A DNA stretch of 64,000 bases from JBGPTK01 sp963797765 (lineage in GTDB: Bacteria; Acidobacteriota; Terriglobia; Acidiferrales; UBA7541): positions 1,116,001 through 1,180,000 of the forward strand of contig CAWCQU010000002.1 in the NCBI GenBank assembly GCA_963797765.1. Direction: 5' to 3'. This document shows positions 53,164 to 62,892 of this stretch, in pieces. The notes under the pieces are model-generated. The model had not been told where the DNA came from and ran no database searches. It was given only the letters and a program-made list of their open reading frames with translations. Numbering within the stretch: position 1 is the stretch's first letter; every line of letters starts with the position of its first letter. Both the position numbers and the translations under genes were made by a program.

Positions 53164-54660
53164 CTACTTGCCGGCGGAATAGGCGGAGGGATCGTCGCCC
53201 AGGGAGCCGGGGCCGCGAGCCGGCGTGGCGCGGCGGCGGGTTTCGATGCCGAGGCGCTTGATTTTTTGGTTCAACGTGGAAAGCGGAATCTGGAAGCGCT
53301 CGGCGGCTTCGGTTTGATTCCAATTGGTGCGTTCGAGCATGTCCACAATGATGCGGCGTTCGACTTCCTCGAGAATTTCGAAGAGCGAAGGAGAATGAGT
53401 GGAAGCGGAACCGCGCACGCCGGATTCTCCGGGCATGGGTGGAAGAAATTCGGATAGCTCGAGGCGCACGCCCTTCACGATTTCGCGAGTGCGGACGGAT
53501 TCGGGCAGCAAATCCACGTCCATTTCGTCTTGATTGGAGAGAACCACGGCGCGCTCGACTACGTTTTCAAGCTCGCGGACGTTGCCCGGCCAATCGTAAT
53601 CCATCAGCAACTTCATGGCGGTGCGCGTAAACCAGCGGCGCGGCCTGCCATTTTCCTGGCAGAATCGCTCGAGAAAGCGATCGACCATCAGCGGGATATC
53701 TTCCTTGCGATCGCGCAGCGGCGGCAGCTTGATGGCGATGACGTTCAGACGGTGGAAAAGATCTTCACGGAAACGGCCTTCGCGCACCAGGCCCATCAAA
53801 TCTTCGTTGGACGCGGCGAGAATGCGGACATCGACTTTAATTGTGTCGGTGCCGCCCAGGCGCATGAATTCGCGTTCCTGAATTACGCGCAGGAGCTTAG
53901 CCTGCGTTTCGGGGCTGATGGTGCTGATTTCGTCAAAGAAAATCGTGCCTTGATCGGCGACTTCGAAAAGGCCTTTTTTCGAAGCGATGGCGCTGGTGAA
54001 CGCGCCCTTCACGTGGCCGAACAATTGCGATTCCAGCAGATCGACGGGAATGGATCCGGTGTTGATGGGAATAAACGCTTTGTCGGCGCGCGTGGATGCG
54101 GAATGAATCGCCTTGGCGATTAATTCTTTTCCGGTGCCGCTTTCACCGTGAATCAGTACGGTGGAGCGCGAGGGAGCAACCTGGGTAATCAGGTCAAACA
54201 CCGCCAGCATTTTTTCGCTTTTGCCAACGATGTTGGGGAAATTGTAGCGCTGCTTCAGCGCGCGCTTGAGCTGGACGTTTTCTTCGCGCAGGCGGCGGCC
54301 TTCGATGGCCAGGGCGACTTGTGCGAGCAATTCGTCGTTGGACCAGGGCTTGGTGATGTAATCCTGCGCGCCGCCTTTGAACGCGGCGCGAGCCATCTCA
54401 ATAGAGCCGTAGGCGGTGATTAAAATGATGGGAAGATCGGGATCGCGGCGGCGAATATCGCGCAGCAATTCCAGGCCGTTGCGGTCGGGCAGGCTCACGT
54501 CGAGCAGCAGCATATCGAAGGGGCCTTCATCGAGACGCAATAGTCCGGCCTCGCCGGTTTCCGCGGGCGTGACAACGTAGCCTTCGGATGCCAGCAGCGC
54601 TTCCAGGCCCTCGCGAATTTCGATTTCGTCATCAACGACGAGGATGGACCCTTTAGACAT
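53164..54660 (-). CDS. Sigma-54-dependent response regulator (NtrC family)
   Basis: 498 residues. Receiver (1-115): ILVVDDEIEIREGL, phosphoacceptor in MLLLDVSLPDRNGLELL, LITAYGS, YITKPW. AAA+ domain (about 140-370): GESGTGKELIAKAIH (Walker A), GTIFFDEISTI (Walker B), and GAFTSA in place of the usual GAFTGA loop that contacts sigma-54. C-terminal Fis helix-turn-helix: WNQTEAAERFQIPLSTLNQK. Starting at ATG 54660, the gene overlaps the histidine kinase stop by 8 bp, so the two form a two-component operon. The N-terminal frame extends to 54744 without features. Confidence 0.94.
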   Translation of the reverse strand: MSKGSILVVDDEIEIREGLEALLASEGYVVTPAETGEAGLLRLDEGPFDMLLLDVSLPDRNGLELLRDIRRRDPDLPIILITAYGSIEMARAAFKGGAQDYITKPWSNDELLAQVALAIEGRRLREENVQLKRALKQRYNFPNIVGKSEKMLAVFDLITQVAPSRSTVLIHGESGTGKELIAKAIHSASTRADKAFIPINTGSIPVDLLESQLFGHVKGAFTSAIASKKGLFEVADQGTIFFDEISTISPETQAKLLRVIQEREFMRLGGTDTIKVDVRILAASNEDLMGLVREGRFREDLFHRLNVIAIKLPPLRDRKEDIPLMVDRFLERFCQENGRPRRWFTRTAMKLLMDYDWPGNVRELENVVERAVVLSNQDEMDVDLLPESVRTREIVKGVRLELSEFLPPMPGESGVRGSASTHSPSLFEILEEVERRIIVDMLERTNWNQTEAAERFQIPLSTLNQKIKRLGIETRRRATPARGPGSLGDDPSAYSAGK

Positions 54661-57487
54661 GGACGGCCTTCCGGGCCGTGGGGAATTCCAGGCGGAAAGA
54701 GGTGCCTTTTCCCGGGGTTGATCGAACTTCGACTTTTCCTGCATGCTCTTTTATGATGCCGTAACTGACGGAAAGACCCAGGCCAGTTCCTTTTCCGAGC
54801 GATTTAGTGGTGAAAAACGGATCAAAGATCCGGTTTAAATGTTCCGTAGCGATGCCCAGGCCGGTGTCAGCCACTTCCACCTCGACTGAGCCATTCTGCG
54901 AGAAGGTGCGAACCTCGAGCATGCCGCCATTGGGCATGGCGTCGCGCGCGTTCATAAACAGATTCAGGAAAACCTGCTGCAGACGAGTGGTGGAGCCGAG
55001 GACGGGCGGCAATTCCTTCTGAAACGCCTGGATCACGCTGACGCGAGCGGTCTTGAATGGATGCTGGACCAGGCTGAGCGTTTCCTCGAGAACTGAATTC
55101 AGATTCAAGGGAACAAATTCCGCGGCGCCGGTGCGCGAAAAATTGAGCAGATTATTGACGATTTCGCTGGCGCGGAAAGTTTGCTTGACGATTTTTTCGA
55201 TGGTCACCTGCCGCGGATCGTCGGCGGGCAATTGCTTCGCGAGCATCTGGATGTGATTCGAAATCACAGCCAGCGGCGTATTTACTTCATGCGCCACACC
55301 GGCGGCGAGCAGGCCGAGCGAGGTGAGCTTTTCGGTCTGCACCATTTGCTCTTCCAGACGGACGCGCTGGGTGATGTCGTCGAGAAGAATCAGGCGGCCC
55401 AGGCGCTCAGCGGTCTTTCCAACGAGCGGAGCGATGGAAGCATTGATCACCAGGCGGCGTCCGGCGCGGCCATGCAGATGGAATTTGTAGATGCCGGAAA
55501 CGTGATCGTTGGCGGAGCGCGATTCGATTTCAGCCACCAGGTCCGCAGGCAACACCTCGGAAAGCTTGCGCTTGATCGCTTCGCTACGCGGGACTTCGAG
55601 CAGGCGTTCGAGCTGAGGATTCCAGGACTCGACGCGGTCTTCGAGATCGACGGTAAGCACGCCGATGTTTAGCGATTCCACGATGTTTTCGCTGAAATCT
55701 TTCAAGCGCTCGATCTGCTTGGCTTTTTGCTCCAGCGATTGATAGAGGCGGGCATTTTCAATGGCGACAGCGACGTAACCGGCGATGGTGGAAAGAAGCT
55801 CGAGGTCGTCGCTGGTCAGGTAATCGCCGTCAACTGTTTTGCCCAGGCCGAGCACGGCGACGATGCGGTCGCGGAAGCGGCAGGAAATAAAATAATTCAA
55901 ATCCATTTCGTCGAGCGTGCGGCGGACCGAATCGTTTTCGGCAGTGGCGGCGCGCGCCGATTCAAAGAACAGGCAGCCGCGCTGCAGCGCGGGGCGCGTG
56001 GGATTCAGGAAGCTCAGATCGAGCGGCCCGCTAAAATGCAGGCCCAGCGAGCGAACCAGCGCGAATTGACCGGATTCCGAGGGTTCCTCGAGAAATACGG
56101 CAAGGCGATCGACCAGCAAAGTTTGGGAGATGCGATCGAGCGCGGAACCGAGCAGAGGCTCTAGGCGGACTTCGTTGGTGAGCGTGCGGCCAAATTCAAT
56201 CAGCGTACGGCGATAATCGAGCCGGTCGCGGTAGAAGAAGCGATCGAGCCGCGCCTGCACCCAATCGTGCAGCGGCTGAAACAAAAACGCAGCGACAACG
56301 ATTGCGATTACCGCTCCGCCCAAACCCGTGGGCCAGGCGGTGTGGAACAGAACTCCGATCAATCCGACGGCCGAAAAATAAGCGGCCACTACTCCGGCAG
56401 TGGCGAAGGTGTAGGCCAATCCGCGCTTGAAGATGATGTCCACGTCCATCAGGCGATAACGAATGATGGCGTAGCCGAGGCACAGCGGAAGCAGAGCGAG
56501 AGAGACAACCGAGTAATTCATCCACGGCCGCGGCACCACGCCCAGCGCGAACGGGATGATGTAACAAACCAGGAACGGCAAGATGCCGGCGAACGTTCCG
56601 CCGGTGGTCCATTTCAACTGCTGGCGCAGGATTCCGCTGGGAGCACGCAAATAACTTCGCAGGAAAATAACCGCGGCCAGAACCAGATAGCCGCCGAGAT
56701 AAATAATTTCAATTTGATCGAGGGCGTAGCGAGCGCCAAGCCAGGGAACGAAGCCGAAAACCTGGTCCACCACACTGATGTGGACAAAAAGCAAGAAAGC
56801 CGGAATCGCGTAGGCAAGCCAGAGATAGGGATCGCCGCGGCGGCGCCGGTCCGGGAACGTGAGCGCAAAATGAACCAGCAGCGCAGGCTGCAACAGCCAG
56901 GCGATCACATTGCCCCAATAGATTTCCTGGTCGAACAAAGCCCAGTGGCCGTCGAGATTGATCTTGCCGGTGAAATGGAACGTATAGAGGACGAAAGACA
57001 CCAAACAAAACAGGTAGAGAAGAACCGCGCGTGGAGCGCTCCAGCGGCGGAGGAAAATAAACAGGCCAATCGTCAGATAGAGGAGACCAACCAGGCGCAG
57101 AAAATTTTCGACCTGGAACGGCTTATCGGAAGGAGCGGTGATCAGTTTGGCTTCGAATGTCTGCCCGTTTCGTTCGATCCCGTAACGAATTTCCGTCCAA
57201 ATGCCGGCGCGGACCAACTGGCGGGTGACTTGAGTTGCTCGTGCGATGGAATTCCCGTTGATTGATTTGACGAAGTCGCCGCGTTTGATGCCGGCGCGGG
57301 AGGCAGGCGAATCATCGACGATGTGCCAGGCCTGAACGCCGGAAGAAGTATCAAGCCAGGAAACGCCGTCGTCGGGAGGGATGAAACTGGCTCGCTGCTG
57401 AAAATTCAAGCTTGCGAATACGATTGCAGTCAGCGTCAGCAGCGCCAACGCCACAGCACCTAAACGCATTCGCAGACTCTCGTTCAT
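54653..57487 (-). CDS. Membrane histidine kinase with PDZ, 7-8 TM, GAF, PAS and kinase domains
   Basis: 944 residues. TM1 (about 8-27), then an extracytoplasmic PDZ-like domain (about 40-115: SSGVQAWHIVDDSPASRAGI, KRGDFVKSINGNSIARA), then about eight helices (130-400), a GAF domain (about 430-585), a PAS domain (about 600-715), HisKA with VAHEVNTPLAVISNHI (His at about 730), and HATPase with NLFMNARDAMPNGG (N box), ADTGLGIATEHL (G1) and GTGLGLSVSYGI (G2). Layout recalls PrsK/MXAN kinases. It probably phosphorylates the adjacent NtrC-type regulator. PDZ in a kinase sensor may sense unfolded C-termini, but that is inference. Confidence 0.93.
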   Translation of the reverse strand: MNESLRMRLGAVALALLTLTAIVFASLNFQQRASFIPPDDGVSWLDTSSGVQAWHIVDDSPASRAGIKRGDFVKSINGNSIARATQVTRQLVRAGIWTEIRYGIERNGQTFEAKLITAPSDKPFQVENFLRLVGLLYLTIGLFIFLRRWSAPRAVLLYLFCLVSFVLYTFHFTGKINLDGHWALFDQEIYWGNVIAWLLQPALLVHFALTFPDRRRRGDPYLWLAYAIPAFLLFVHISVVDQVFGFVPWLGARYALDQIEIIYLGGYLVLAAVIFLRSYLRAPSGILRQQLKWTTGGTFAGILPFLVCYIIPFALGVVPRPWMNYSVVSLALLPLCLGYAIIRYRLMDVDIIFKRGLAYTFATAGVVAAYFSAVGLIGVLFHTAWPTGLGGAVIAIVVAAFLFQPLHDWVQARLDRFFYRDRLDYRRTLIEFGRTLTNEVRLEPLLGSALDRISQTLLVDRLAVFLEEPSESGQFALVRSLGLHFSGPLDLSFLNPTRPALQRGCLFFESARAATAENDSVRRTLDEMDLNYFISCRFRDRIVAVLGLGKTVDGDYLTSDDLELLSTIAGYVAVAIENARLYQSLEQKAKQIERLKDFSENIVESLNIGVLTVDLEDRVESWNPQLERLLEVPRSEAIKRKLSEVLPADLVAEIESRSANDHVSGIYKFHLHGRAGRRLVINASIAPLVGKTAERLGRLILLDDITQRVRLEEQMVQTEKLTSLGLLAAGVAHEVNTPLAVISNHIQMLAKQLPADDPRQVTIEKIVKQTFRASEIVNNLLNFSRTGAAEFVPLNLNSVLEETLSLVQHPFKTARVSVIQAFQKELPPVLGSTTRLQQVFLNLFMNARDAMPNGGMLEVRTFSQNGSVEVEVADTGLGIATEHLNRIFDPFFTTKSLGKGTGLGLSVSYGIIKEHAGKVEVRSTPGKGTSFRLEFPTARKAVHV

Positions 57488-57678
57488 CGCGGGCCCAGTT
57501 CCTCAATCAACACACCGATACCCAGAAAAATGATGCACGTGGGGTTCCAGATAACAGAATATCCAGTTTCTTTTAAGTGTTTTGATTTCTTGCTTTTACT
57601 GCGAGCTAAAACTCTCCTGCCCGGGGGAATATTGCTTTTGGGATAGAACATACCAGTTTCTATACAACTAAAATTGTA

Positions 57679-59388
57679 CTAAAACTTCAGGCTAAGCCCA
57701 CCGCGGAAATAGCGGTAGGAAGGTACCAAGAATAACTGGCCTTCACGGGTGGTGACGGGCACGTAGCCTTGCGCCAAAAGATTGCCAAAATCCGCGACTG
57801 CCTGCATATGTCCGGGCAGAAAATTAGGCAAGGACTGGCGAAGCGTCAAATTTAGATACGGATCAGTATGGTAAAGAGCCTCGCCGTAAGGATCCTGCCG
57901 CGAGACCAGTTCGCCATTCACCCACTTATATCCCGTGGTTACTTGGGTGCCCAATTTCGGCACGCGGGCCGTGATATGCGCTGCAACGCTGTGGTGATAG
58001 CGGACATCAAGGGAATCGCGCAGGCTTCCCGCAGCGTCGAGGGTTTCTGGGGTGAGCGCGCCGGCCCAGGCATAAACCAAAGTGGCACTCAAGTTGTCCG
58101 AAATTTTCTGCTGATAGGCGAGGCGCGATCCCCAGGAATCGAGCGAACCGCCATCATATGTAAATGCGTCCGAAAAAAAGTCCTGCAGGAAATCGGGAGA
58201 ACTGACTCCGCCATGACCAAACACGGCAGTATTCGCGGAATGGTCATGAAACACGGACGCGACCAAACTTGATTTCGGCCCGAGGGAGCGCTCCAAGGCC
58301 AGTTCCTGGTGCCAGTCACTGGCTAGCAGCGGCCGGCCATTGCGAAGCATAACCGCCGGGAACGCATCCAAGCCATCCAGAGCGGCCCGCAAATTGTCGT
58401 CCGCGGAATCGTAATCCTGCCTGGGGGCAGAGGATAAAACCAGGGCTGCACGCCAAAGCGGGGTGAGCTGAACCGTGATCTCGCCACCCGGATGGAGCGC
58501 GCTGGTATTCCCGTTCAGGCTGGCAAGAACGTATTCCGCGCCATAATGAACGCTGACGCGATCGCCGAGTGCTAGCTGGTCCTCATGCTGCATCATCACG
58601 CCACGAAACGCGGGACCAACGGGACCAAGATTGGATTGACGCATGAGGACGCGAGTTACCGGGCCCTTCGATATATCGCCGGAGGGCAACCAGATCGTAG
58701 AAAATCCGCCGGCGGTAGACGAAGTTTCATGACTGACCTGACCTGCCATCACCAGCCGGCCCAACGAGCCGATTCCCTGGTCATAGGCGAAGGTAGTGGA
58801 GGGTGAATCGGCCAGATTTGAAACAGAACCGGGATGGGCAGCTCCGGATGTGAGCTCAATTGATCCGCGGGCCGCGCGCTTTCGATTTGTTTCCGATTGG
58901 TTCGGATCGCCATCGAGCATTACTTCGCTGTCGCCCCAGCGGAGAATCGGCAAAGTGGCTGCGGAAGTTCGCAACACCCAGCTCCACTCGTCCGCGTCCA
59001 CCGTCTGGACGGGCTGCCTGCGAAGCTGTTCCAGAGAAGAAAATACCGTGCCGAGCTCGATCTGGAGAAGAGTGGTGTGCTCGGTCTCTACCCGGATGTG
59101 CTGTTCAATCGCTGGGAGAAATCCGGCCAGGCTCACGCGAACCGAATAAAGCCCCGTGGGCAGAGTGTTGGTGGAGAAGCGCCCCTGGTCGTTGGTCAAC
59201 AGGTCGATGGTCGAGGAACGGGAGAGTTGTTCGGATGCGATGAACACAGTGGCGCCCAATTGAGGCGTTCCGCCAATATCGATCACCACTCCGGAAATCC
59301 GGCCCGAGCGCGGCCCCGCCGCAGCAGGATTCGCCGCCAGGCCGAGGCTAAGAAGCAAGCCGAGCGCGCAAAAGATTCGAGCCATCAC
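57679..59388 (-). CDS. Outer-membrane protein: carboxypeptidase-regulatory plug with beta-barrel
   Basis: 569 residues. A signal peptide (MARIFCALGLLLSLGLAANPAAA) is followed by a carboxypeptidase-regulatory-like domain (about 28-120: GRISGVVIDIGGTPQLGATV, GLYSVRVSLAGFLPA), then a long beta-rich region to the C-terminal LVPSYRYFRGGLSLKF, which resembles the final strand of a TonB-dependent (Oar-like) receptor. No TonB box or plug motif is clear and the length is about half of typical Oar proteins. AGGAGG precedes GTG 59388/ATG 59385. Lies 16 bp downstream of the GWxTD gene, same strand. Confidence 0.75.
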   Translation of the reverse strand: MMARIFCALGLLLSLGLAANPAAAGPRSGRISGVVIDIGGTPQLGATVFIASEQLSRSSTIDLLTNDQGRFSTNTLPTGLYSVRVSLAGFLPAIEQHIRVETEHTTLLQIELGTVFSSLEQLRRQPVQTVDADEWSWVLRTSAATLPILRWGDSEVMLDGDPNQSETNRKRAARGSIELTSGAAHPGSVSNLADSPSTTFAYDQGIGSLGRLVMAGQVSHETSSTAGGFSTIWLPSGDISKGPVTRVLMRQSNLGPVGPAFRGVMMQHEDQLALGDRVSVHYGAEYVLASLNGNTSALHPGGEITVQLTPLWRAALVLSSAPRQDYDSADDNLRAALDGLDAFPAVMLRNGRPLLASDWHQELALERSLGPKSSLVASVFHDHSANTAVFGHGGVSSPDFLQDFFSDAFTYDGGSLDSWGSRLAYQQKISDNLSATLVYAWAGALTPETLDAAGSLRDSLDVRYHHSVAAHITARVPKLGTQVTTGYKWVNGELVSRQDPYGEALYHTDPYLNLTLRQSLPNFLPGHMQAVADFGNLLAQGYVPVTTREGQLFLVPSYRYFRGGLSLKF

Positions 59389-59404
59389 TACTTACCTCCT
59401 ACGC

Positions 59405-61081
59405 CTATTTCGCAGCCGTCTTCACGGTGAAGTCCGCGGACTGAGAGATCGTCTGCTTGGCCAGATTGTCGGTAATCTGAATCGCGAGTTTATATTTCCC
59501 CGGTGGCACGCTGGCGAGTTTCATGGTCTTGTCCAGCGTGATTTGATCCCCATGATCGCCCATTTGTTGGGTGGATTCCTCGAGCCGGAAAACAGGAGCG
59601 TCGCCGTCTTTGTGTCCATCTTTGGTGATCTCGTAAAGAATGGAGGCATTCGGCTGATGCGTCTTTTCATCCGGTTTCAGATTATAAACCTGAAGATAGA
59701 TGCCCAGATTGTCGCTAGTTTCGAAAGTGGAATCAAGCTTCGGGCGAACCTTTACATCACCCACAACGAACTGGCCCAAGCCGATTTCGTGCGCCGTAAC
59801 ATGCACGATTTCATCCGCCAGTACAATCTGGCTGGATGCCAACTTATCTTCATCAAACCGCGGAACCGGCAGGCGGGTGTTCACCACGCCCACGTTGCTG
59901 CTATTGATATCTTTGATCACGATGTCCAGCCGGTAAAGCCCGGGACGCAGCGGAACAGCCTTCTGGTAAACAGAGACGCCCTTCAAAGATTGCTGAAGCA
60001 ACGAGCTTGGAAAATCCTTGACGATTACATCCTCGAAGGTCTGCACAACCCGTCCGCCGAGCGTAGAAATTCGCACAAAGAGGTTCAGGCTCGCGGTCTG
60101 GACGCCGTCCTTTTCCTGAAAGCTCATCTGGCGATTGGGAATCTGAACCGTAACCGGCACCATGTCGGTATCGTCCGTCACCCGATAAAAATCAAACCGG
60201 TAATCAAACGACAGTTGGTTGCGGACGATCCTCGATGTAACCAGGGCTTCGAGATCCTTAAACTTAACTGGCGGCGGCTGTTGAACTTTGGCCCAGGTGT
60301 TGAGTCGTGTGAATTCCTCCATACTCTCCGGACGCTGGCCGATGGCAGTGCCGAGTGTAGTGCCGTCAGTGTTTTGGAAGCGTTGCGTCTTGTCTGACAT
60401 GCCCATGGCTTCCATTTGAGTCAAACCGGCGCCAGGTACGTGCGCCAGGGCATCTTTTTCGCCGGGATCCAAGCTGAGGTGGTATTCCCCGGACATCGTG
60501 GTATCCACAAATTCAAGGTCGATATTGCTGCCTACCCCTTCCAGATATCGATAATTCCAAACCTCAAAGGGGAAAGTGGCCGTTTCACCGCCGCCTTCCG
60601 AGGAAGGCCGGTCATACGAACCGCCCGAGGGATGAGACTCGATGGAGTCCGGTTTGCCCCAGATGATATAAATCTTGCCCCGATCCGTTCTCCAACCAGG
60701 GATTCCGGAAGCAAAGTGCTCGTTTGCATAAGCGATGCGGCGGTAGTGCTCTTCCTTAAATTCGTTTTCGGGAGTATCCGGGGTGGGATCGCGGCGCAGC
60801 CAGAACTGCTCGATAAACTGCTCGCGCTCTTCATTGGTCTGCAATCGTAGAAAGGCTTGGCGCTCTTCGGGGGAGATAATGTAAACGACGTCTTCGTTGA
60901 GCCACTTTTTGTAAGCTGGCTCAAGTTCCTTCATTAGTTCTCGATTCGTCTTCTGCTTCCCGTTTTTCTGCTGGGATTTGTCAGGCGGTTGTTGAGGATC
61001 CTGCTGGGAAAGCAATGCCGGAGGCAAGACCAGCCCTACGGTTAAAAGGGTAAGAAGAAATGCTTTATTGGTCTGCTTCAT
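59405..61081 (-). CDS. GWxTD-domain secreted protein
   Basis: 558 residues with a signal peptide (AFLLTLLTVGLVLPPALLS). The GWxTD domain spans about residues 55-200: ELEPAYKKWLNEDVVYIISP, QFWLRRDPTPDTPENEFK, GWRTDRGKIYIIWGKPDSIE and PFEVWNYRYLEGVG. The rest (200-558) is beta-rich (VPVTVQIPNRQMSF, GLYRLDIVIKDINSSNVGVV), suggesting adhesion- or Ig-like modules. The motif is known from Bacteroidetes/Acidobacteria proteins of unknown role. Its 16-bp spacing to the carboxypeptidase-regulatory barrel gene suggests an operon and possible complex. Confidence 0.85.
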   Translation of the reverse strand: MKQTNKAFLLTLLTVGLVLPPALLSQQDPQQPPDKSQQKNGKQKTNRELMKELEPAYKKWLNEDVVYIISPEERQAFLRLQTNEEREQFIEQFWLRRDPTPDTPENEFKEEHYRRIAYANEHFASGIPGWRTDRGKIYIIWGKPDSIESHPSGGSYDRPSSEGGGETATFPFEVWNYRYLEGVGSNIDLEFVDTTMSGEYHLSLDPGEKDALAHVPGAGLTQMEAMGMSDKTQRFQNTDGTTLGTAIGQRPESMEEFTRLNTWAKVQQPPPVKFKDLEALVTSRIVRNQLSFDYRFDFYRVTDDTDMVPVTVQIPNRQMSFQEKDGVQTASLNLFVRISTLGGRVVQTFEDVIVKDFPSSLLQQSLKGVSVYQKAVPLRPGLYRLDIVIKDINSSNVGVVNTRLPVPRFDEDKLASSQIVLADEIVHVTAHEIGLGQFVVGDVKVRPKLDSTFETSDNLGIYLQVYNLKPDEKTHQPNASILYEITKDGHKDGDAPVFRLEESTQQMGDHGDQITLDKTMKLASVPPGKYKLAIQITDNLAKQTISQSADFTVKTAAK

Positions 61082-61458
61082 GCCGACACCCCTGCGCCCA
61101 GGTAAGCTGGGATTCTAGCCTGGCCGGAAGTACAGGTCAATGTGAGATTTCCGCCGGCCGTTCCTTGTTGGATAGGAGCCAAATCCCGCGAGAATGGTTG
61201 CCTGCTCGGGCCGGTGGAAACGCTTTCCTTTTGGACCGCCTGGTCTTATGATGAAAGTATCTACTTGTCTCAAGTGGAAGGTACGTTCTGTAAGCCAGAA
61301 GGAGCAGAGTAAGGGGAAGTGGCTACTCGTAGGTCAACGCATTCCTCCAGCTCCTCATTTTTGACCTGATAGAAACTTTTCGCTGCTTTGGGTCGTATGA
61401 ATTTATAGATCAGGAGGCCTGCTCTCTGAAGCAAGGGAGTGGGATAGGGAATCTCGCC
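61082..61458. other. 377-bp divergent region between the GWxTD gene and the MacA-type gene
   Basis: Should contain two divergent promoters. Several T/A-rich hexamers (for example TATAGAT near 61402) are present but none pairs with a good -35 at the right distance. No gene or repeat recognised. Confidence 0.4.
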
Positions 61459-62862
61459 ATGAAGAAGTGGAAGAAAATTGCAATCGGTGCCGGCATTGTA
61501 GTGGTTTTGGGGCTGGTGGTTCTGTTCAGCGTTCTGCAGGCGCAAAAGGGCGTGGTGACGGTGCAGAGCGGGAAAGTAGGCCCGAAAGACCTGACTTCGC
61601 TGGTCACCGCTTCCGGAGAGGTTCGCCCGAAAACGTACACCAATGTGCTCGGTGAAGGGTTCGGAAAGATCACCGAAATCATTGTAAAAGAAGGTGATTA
61701 CGTCAATAAGGGCGACGTGCTTCTGAAGCTCGAAAGCATCCAGCCATCCGCCGACGTAGATGCCCAACGAGCGGCGATTAATTCCGCCGAAGCAGGCATC
61801 CGGTCCGCAGAGGCCAATTACAGGTCGGCGCAAGCTACCCTGGCACAACGAGAAGCTGATCTGGAGAAAGCCAAGTTCGACTGGGCTCGCGGACAGGATC
61901 TCTACAAAGAAAAATTGATCGCCAAGCAAGATTATGACGCTCGGAAGTCCGCTTACGACTCCGCCATCGCAGCGGTGGACGCGACGCAGGCCCAGTTACA
62001 GCAAACACGCGCAGCGCTCGAGCAGACGCGCTCGATCCTCGAGCAAAATAACGCCGTGCTGGTCCATAGCCGTGACGTCCTTCGGAAAACCACCTACCAG
62101 GCGCCCATCGCCGGCTTGGTTACCTATATCGCCGTGCGAGTGGGCGAGAACGTAGTTCCTGGCATTCAGAACGCCGAGGGCAGCTATCTGATGACGATTT
62201 CCGATATGTCCATTGTGACAGCGGAAGTGAAGGTGGATGAAACCGATATCACCAACGTGAGGAGCGGCCAGGCTGCCGACGTCACGATCGATGCTTTGCC
62301 GGGAAAGACATACAAAGGACACGTTTCCGTGGTGGGCGATCAGGCCGTGTTGCGCTCTTCGGGGCTTGCGACCACGCAGACGACCGCCAATACGCAGGAA
62401 GCGCGCGATTTCAAGGTGATCGTGACGATTGATAATCCTCCGCAAGGCCTGCGGCCGGGGCTTTCTTCTACCGCCAAAATTCAGACGGCGCAAAAGAAAA
62501 ATGTGCTGGCAATTCCCATTCAAGCGCTGGCCGTGCGCACCCAACGCGAGCTGAAAGAAGCGGAAAAACTGGCGAATAAGAAGGACGCGGGAAGCATTAC
62601 CCTGGCCGCGGAAAAGTCCGACACAACCTCCGCCACGGGCAAAGATGAAGTGCAAGGCGTGTTTGTAATCCGCGCAAAGAAAGCCATCTTCGTGCCCGTC
62701 GAGACGGGAATCACGGGAGTGACGGACATCGAAGTGACCAGTGGCTTGAAGGAAGGCGATGAAATTGTGATCGGCAGTTACAAGGCACTCCGAACGCTGA
62801 AGCCGGGCGCCAGCGTGAAAATAGACAACACCGCGCCTAAGATCGAAGAAAGTCAGAGTTAG
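61459..62862 (+). CDS. MacA-type periplasmic adaptor (HlyD family)
   Basis: 467 residues. N-terminal anchor: KIAIGAGIVVVLGLVVLFSV (about 6-25). Barrel-sandwich/lipoyl halves surround GEVRPKTYTNVLGEGFGKIT and TYQAPIAGLVTYIAVRVGEN. A long alpha-helical hairpin (about 100-205: AAINSAEAGIRSAEANYRSA, TQAQLQQTRAALEQTRSILE) is the TolC-docking coiled coil. Membrane-proximal beta-barrel domains follow (VDETDITNVRSGQAADVTID). The adaptor couples an ABC exporter to an outer-membrane channel. The ABC ATPase gene follows 30 bp downstream; no permease or TolC is seen before the window ends. Confidence 0.93.
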   Translation: MKKWKKIAIGAGIVVVLGLVVLFSVLQAQKGVVTVQSGKVGPKDLTSLVTASGEVRPKTYTNVLGEGFGKITEIIVKEGDYVNKGDVLLKLESIQPSADVDAQRAAINSAEAGIRSAEANYRSAQATLAQREADLEKAKFDWARGQDLYKEKLIAKQDYDARKSAYDSAIAAVDATQAQLQQTRAALEQTRSILEQNNAVLVHSRDVLRKTTYQAPIAGLVTYIAVRVGENVVPGIQNAEGSYLMTISDMSIVTAEVKVDETDITNVRSGQAADVTIDALPGKTYKGHVSVVGDQAVLRSSGLATTQTTANTQEARDFKVIVTIDNPPQGLRPGLSSTAKIQTAQKKNVLAIPIQALAVRTQRELKEAEKLANKKDAGSITLAAEKSDTTSATGKDEVQGVFVIRAKKAIFVPVETGITGVTDIEVTSGLKEGDEIVIGSYKALRTLKPGASVKIDNTAPKIEESQS

Positions 62863-62892
62863 ATAGCCTCCAATTTCCGGGGAGTTTTTCGA

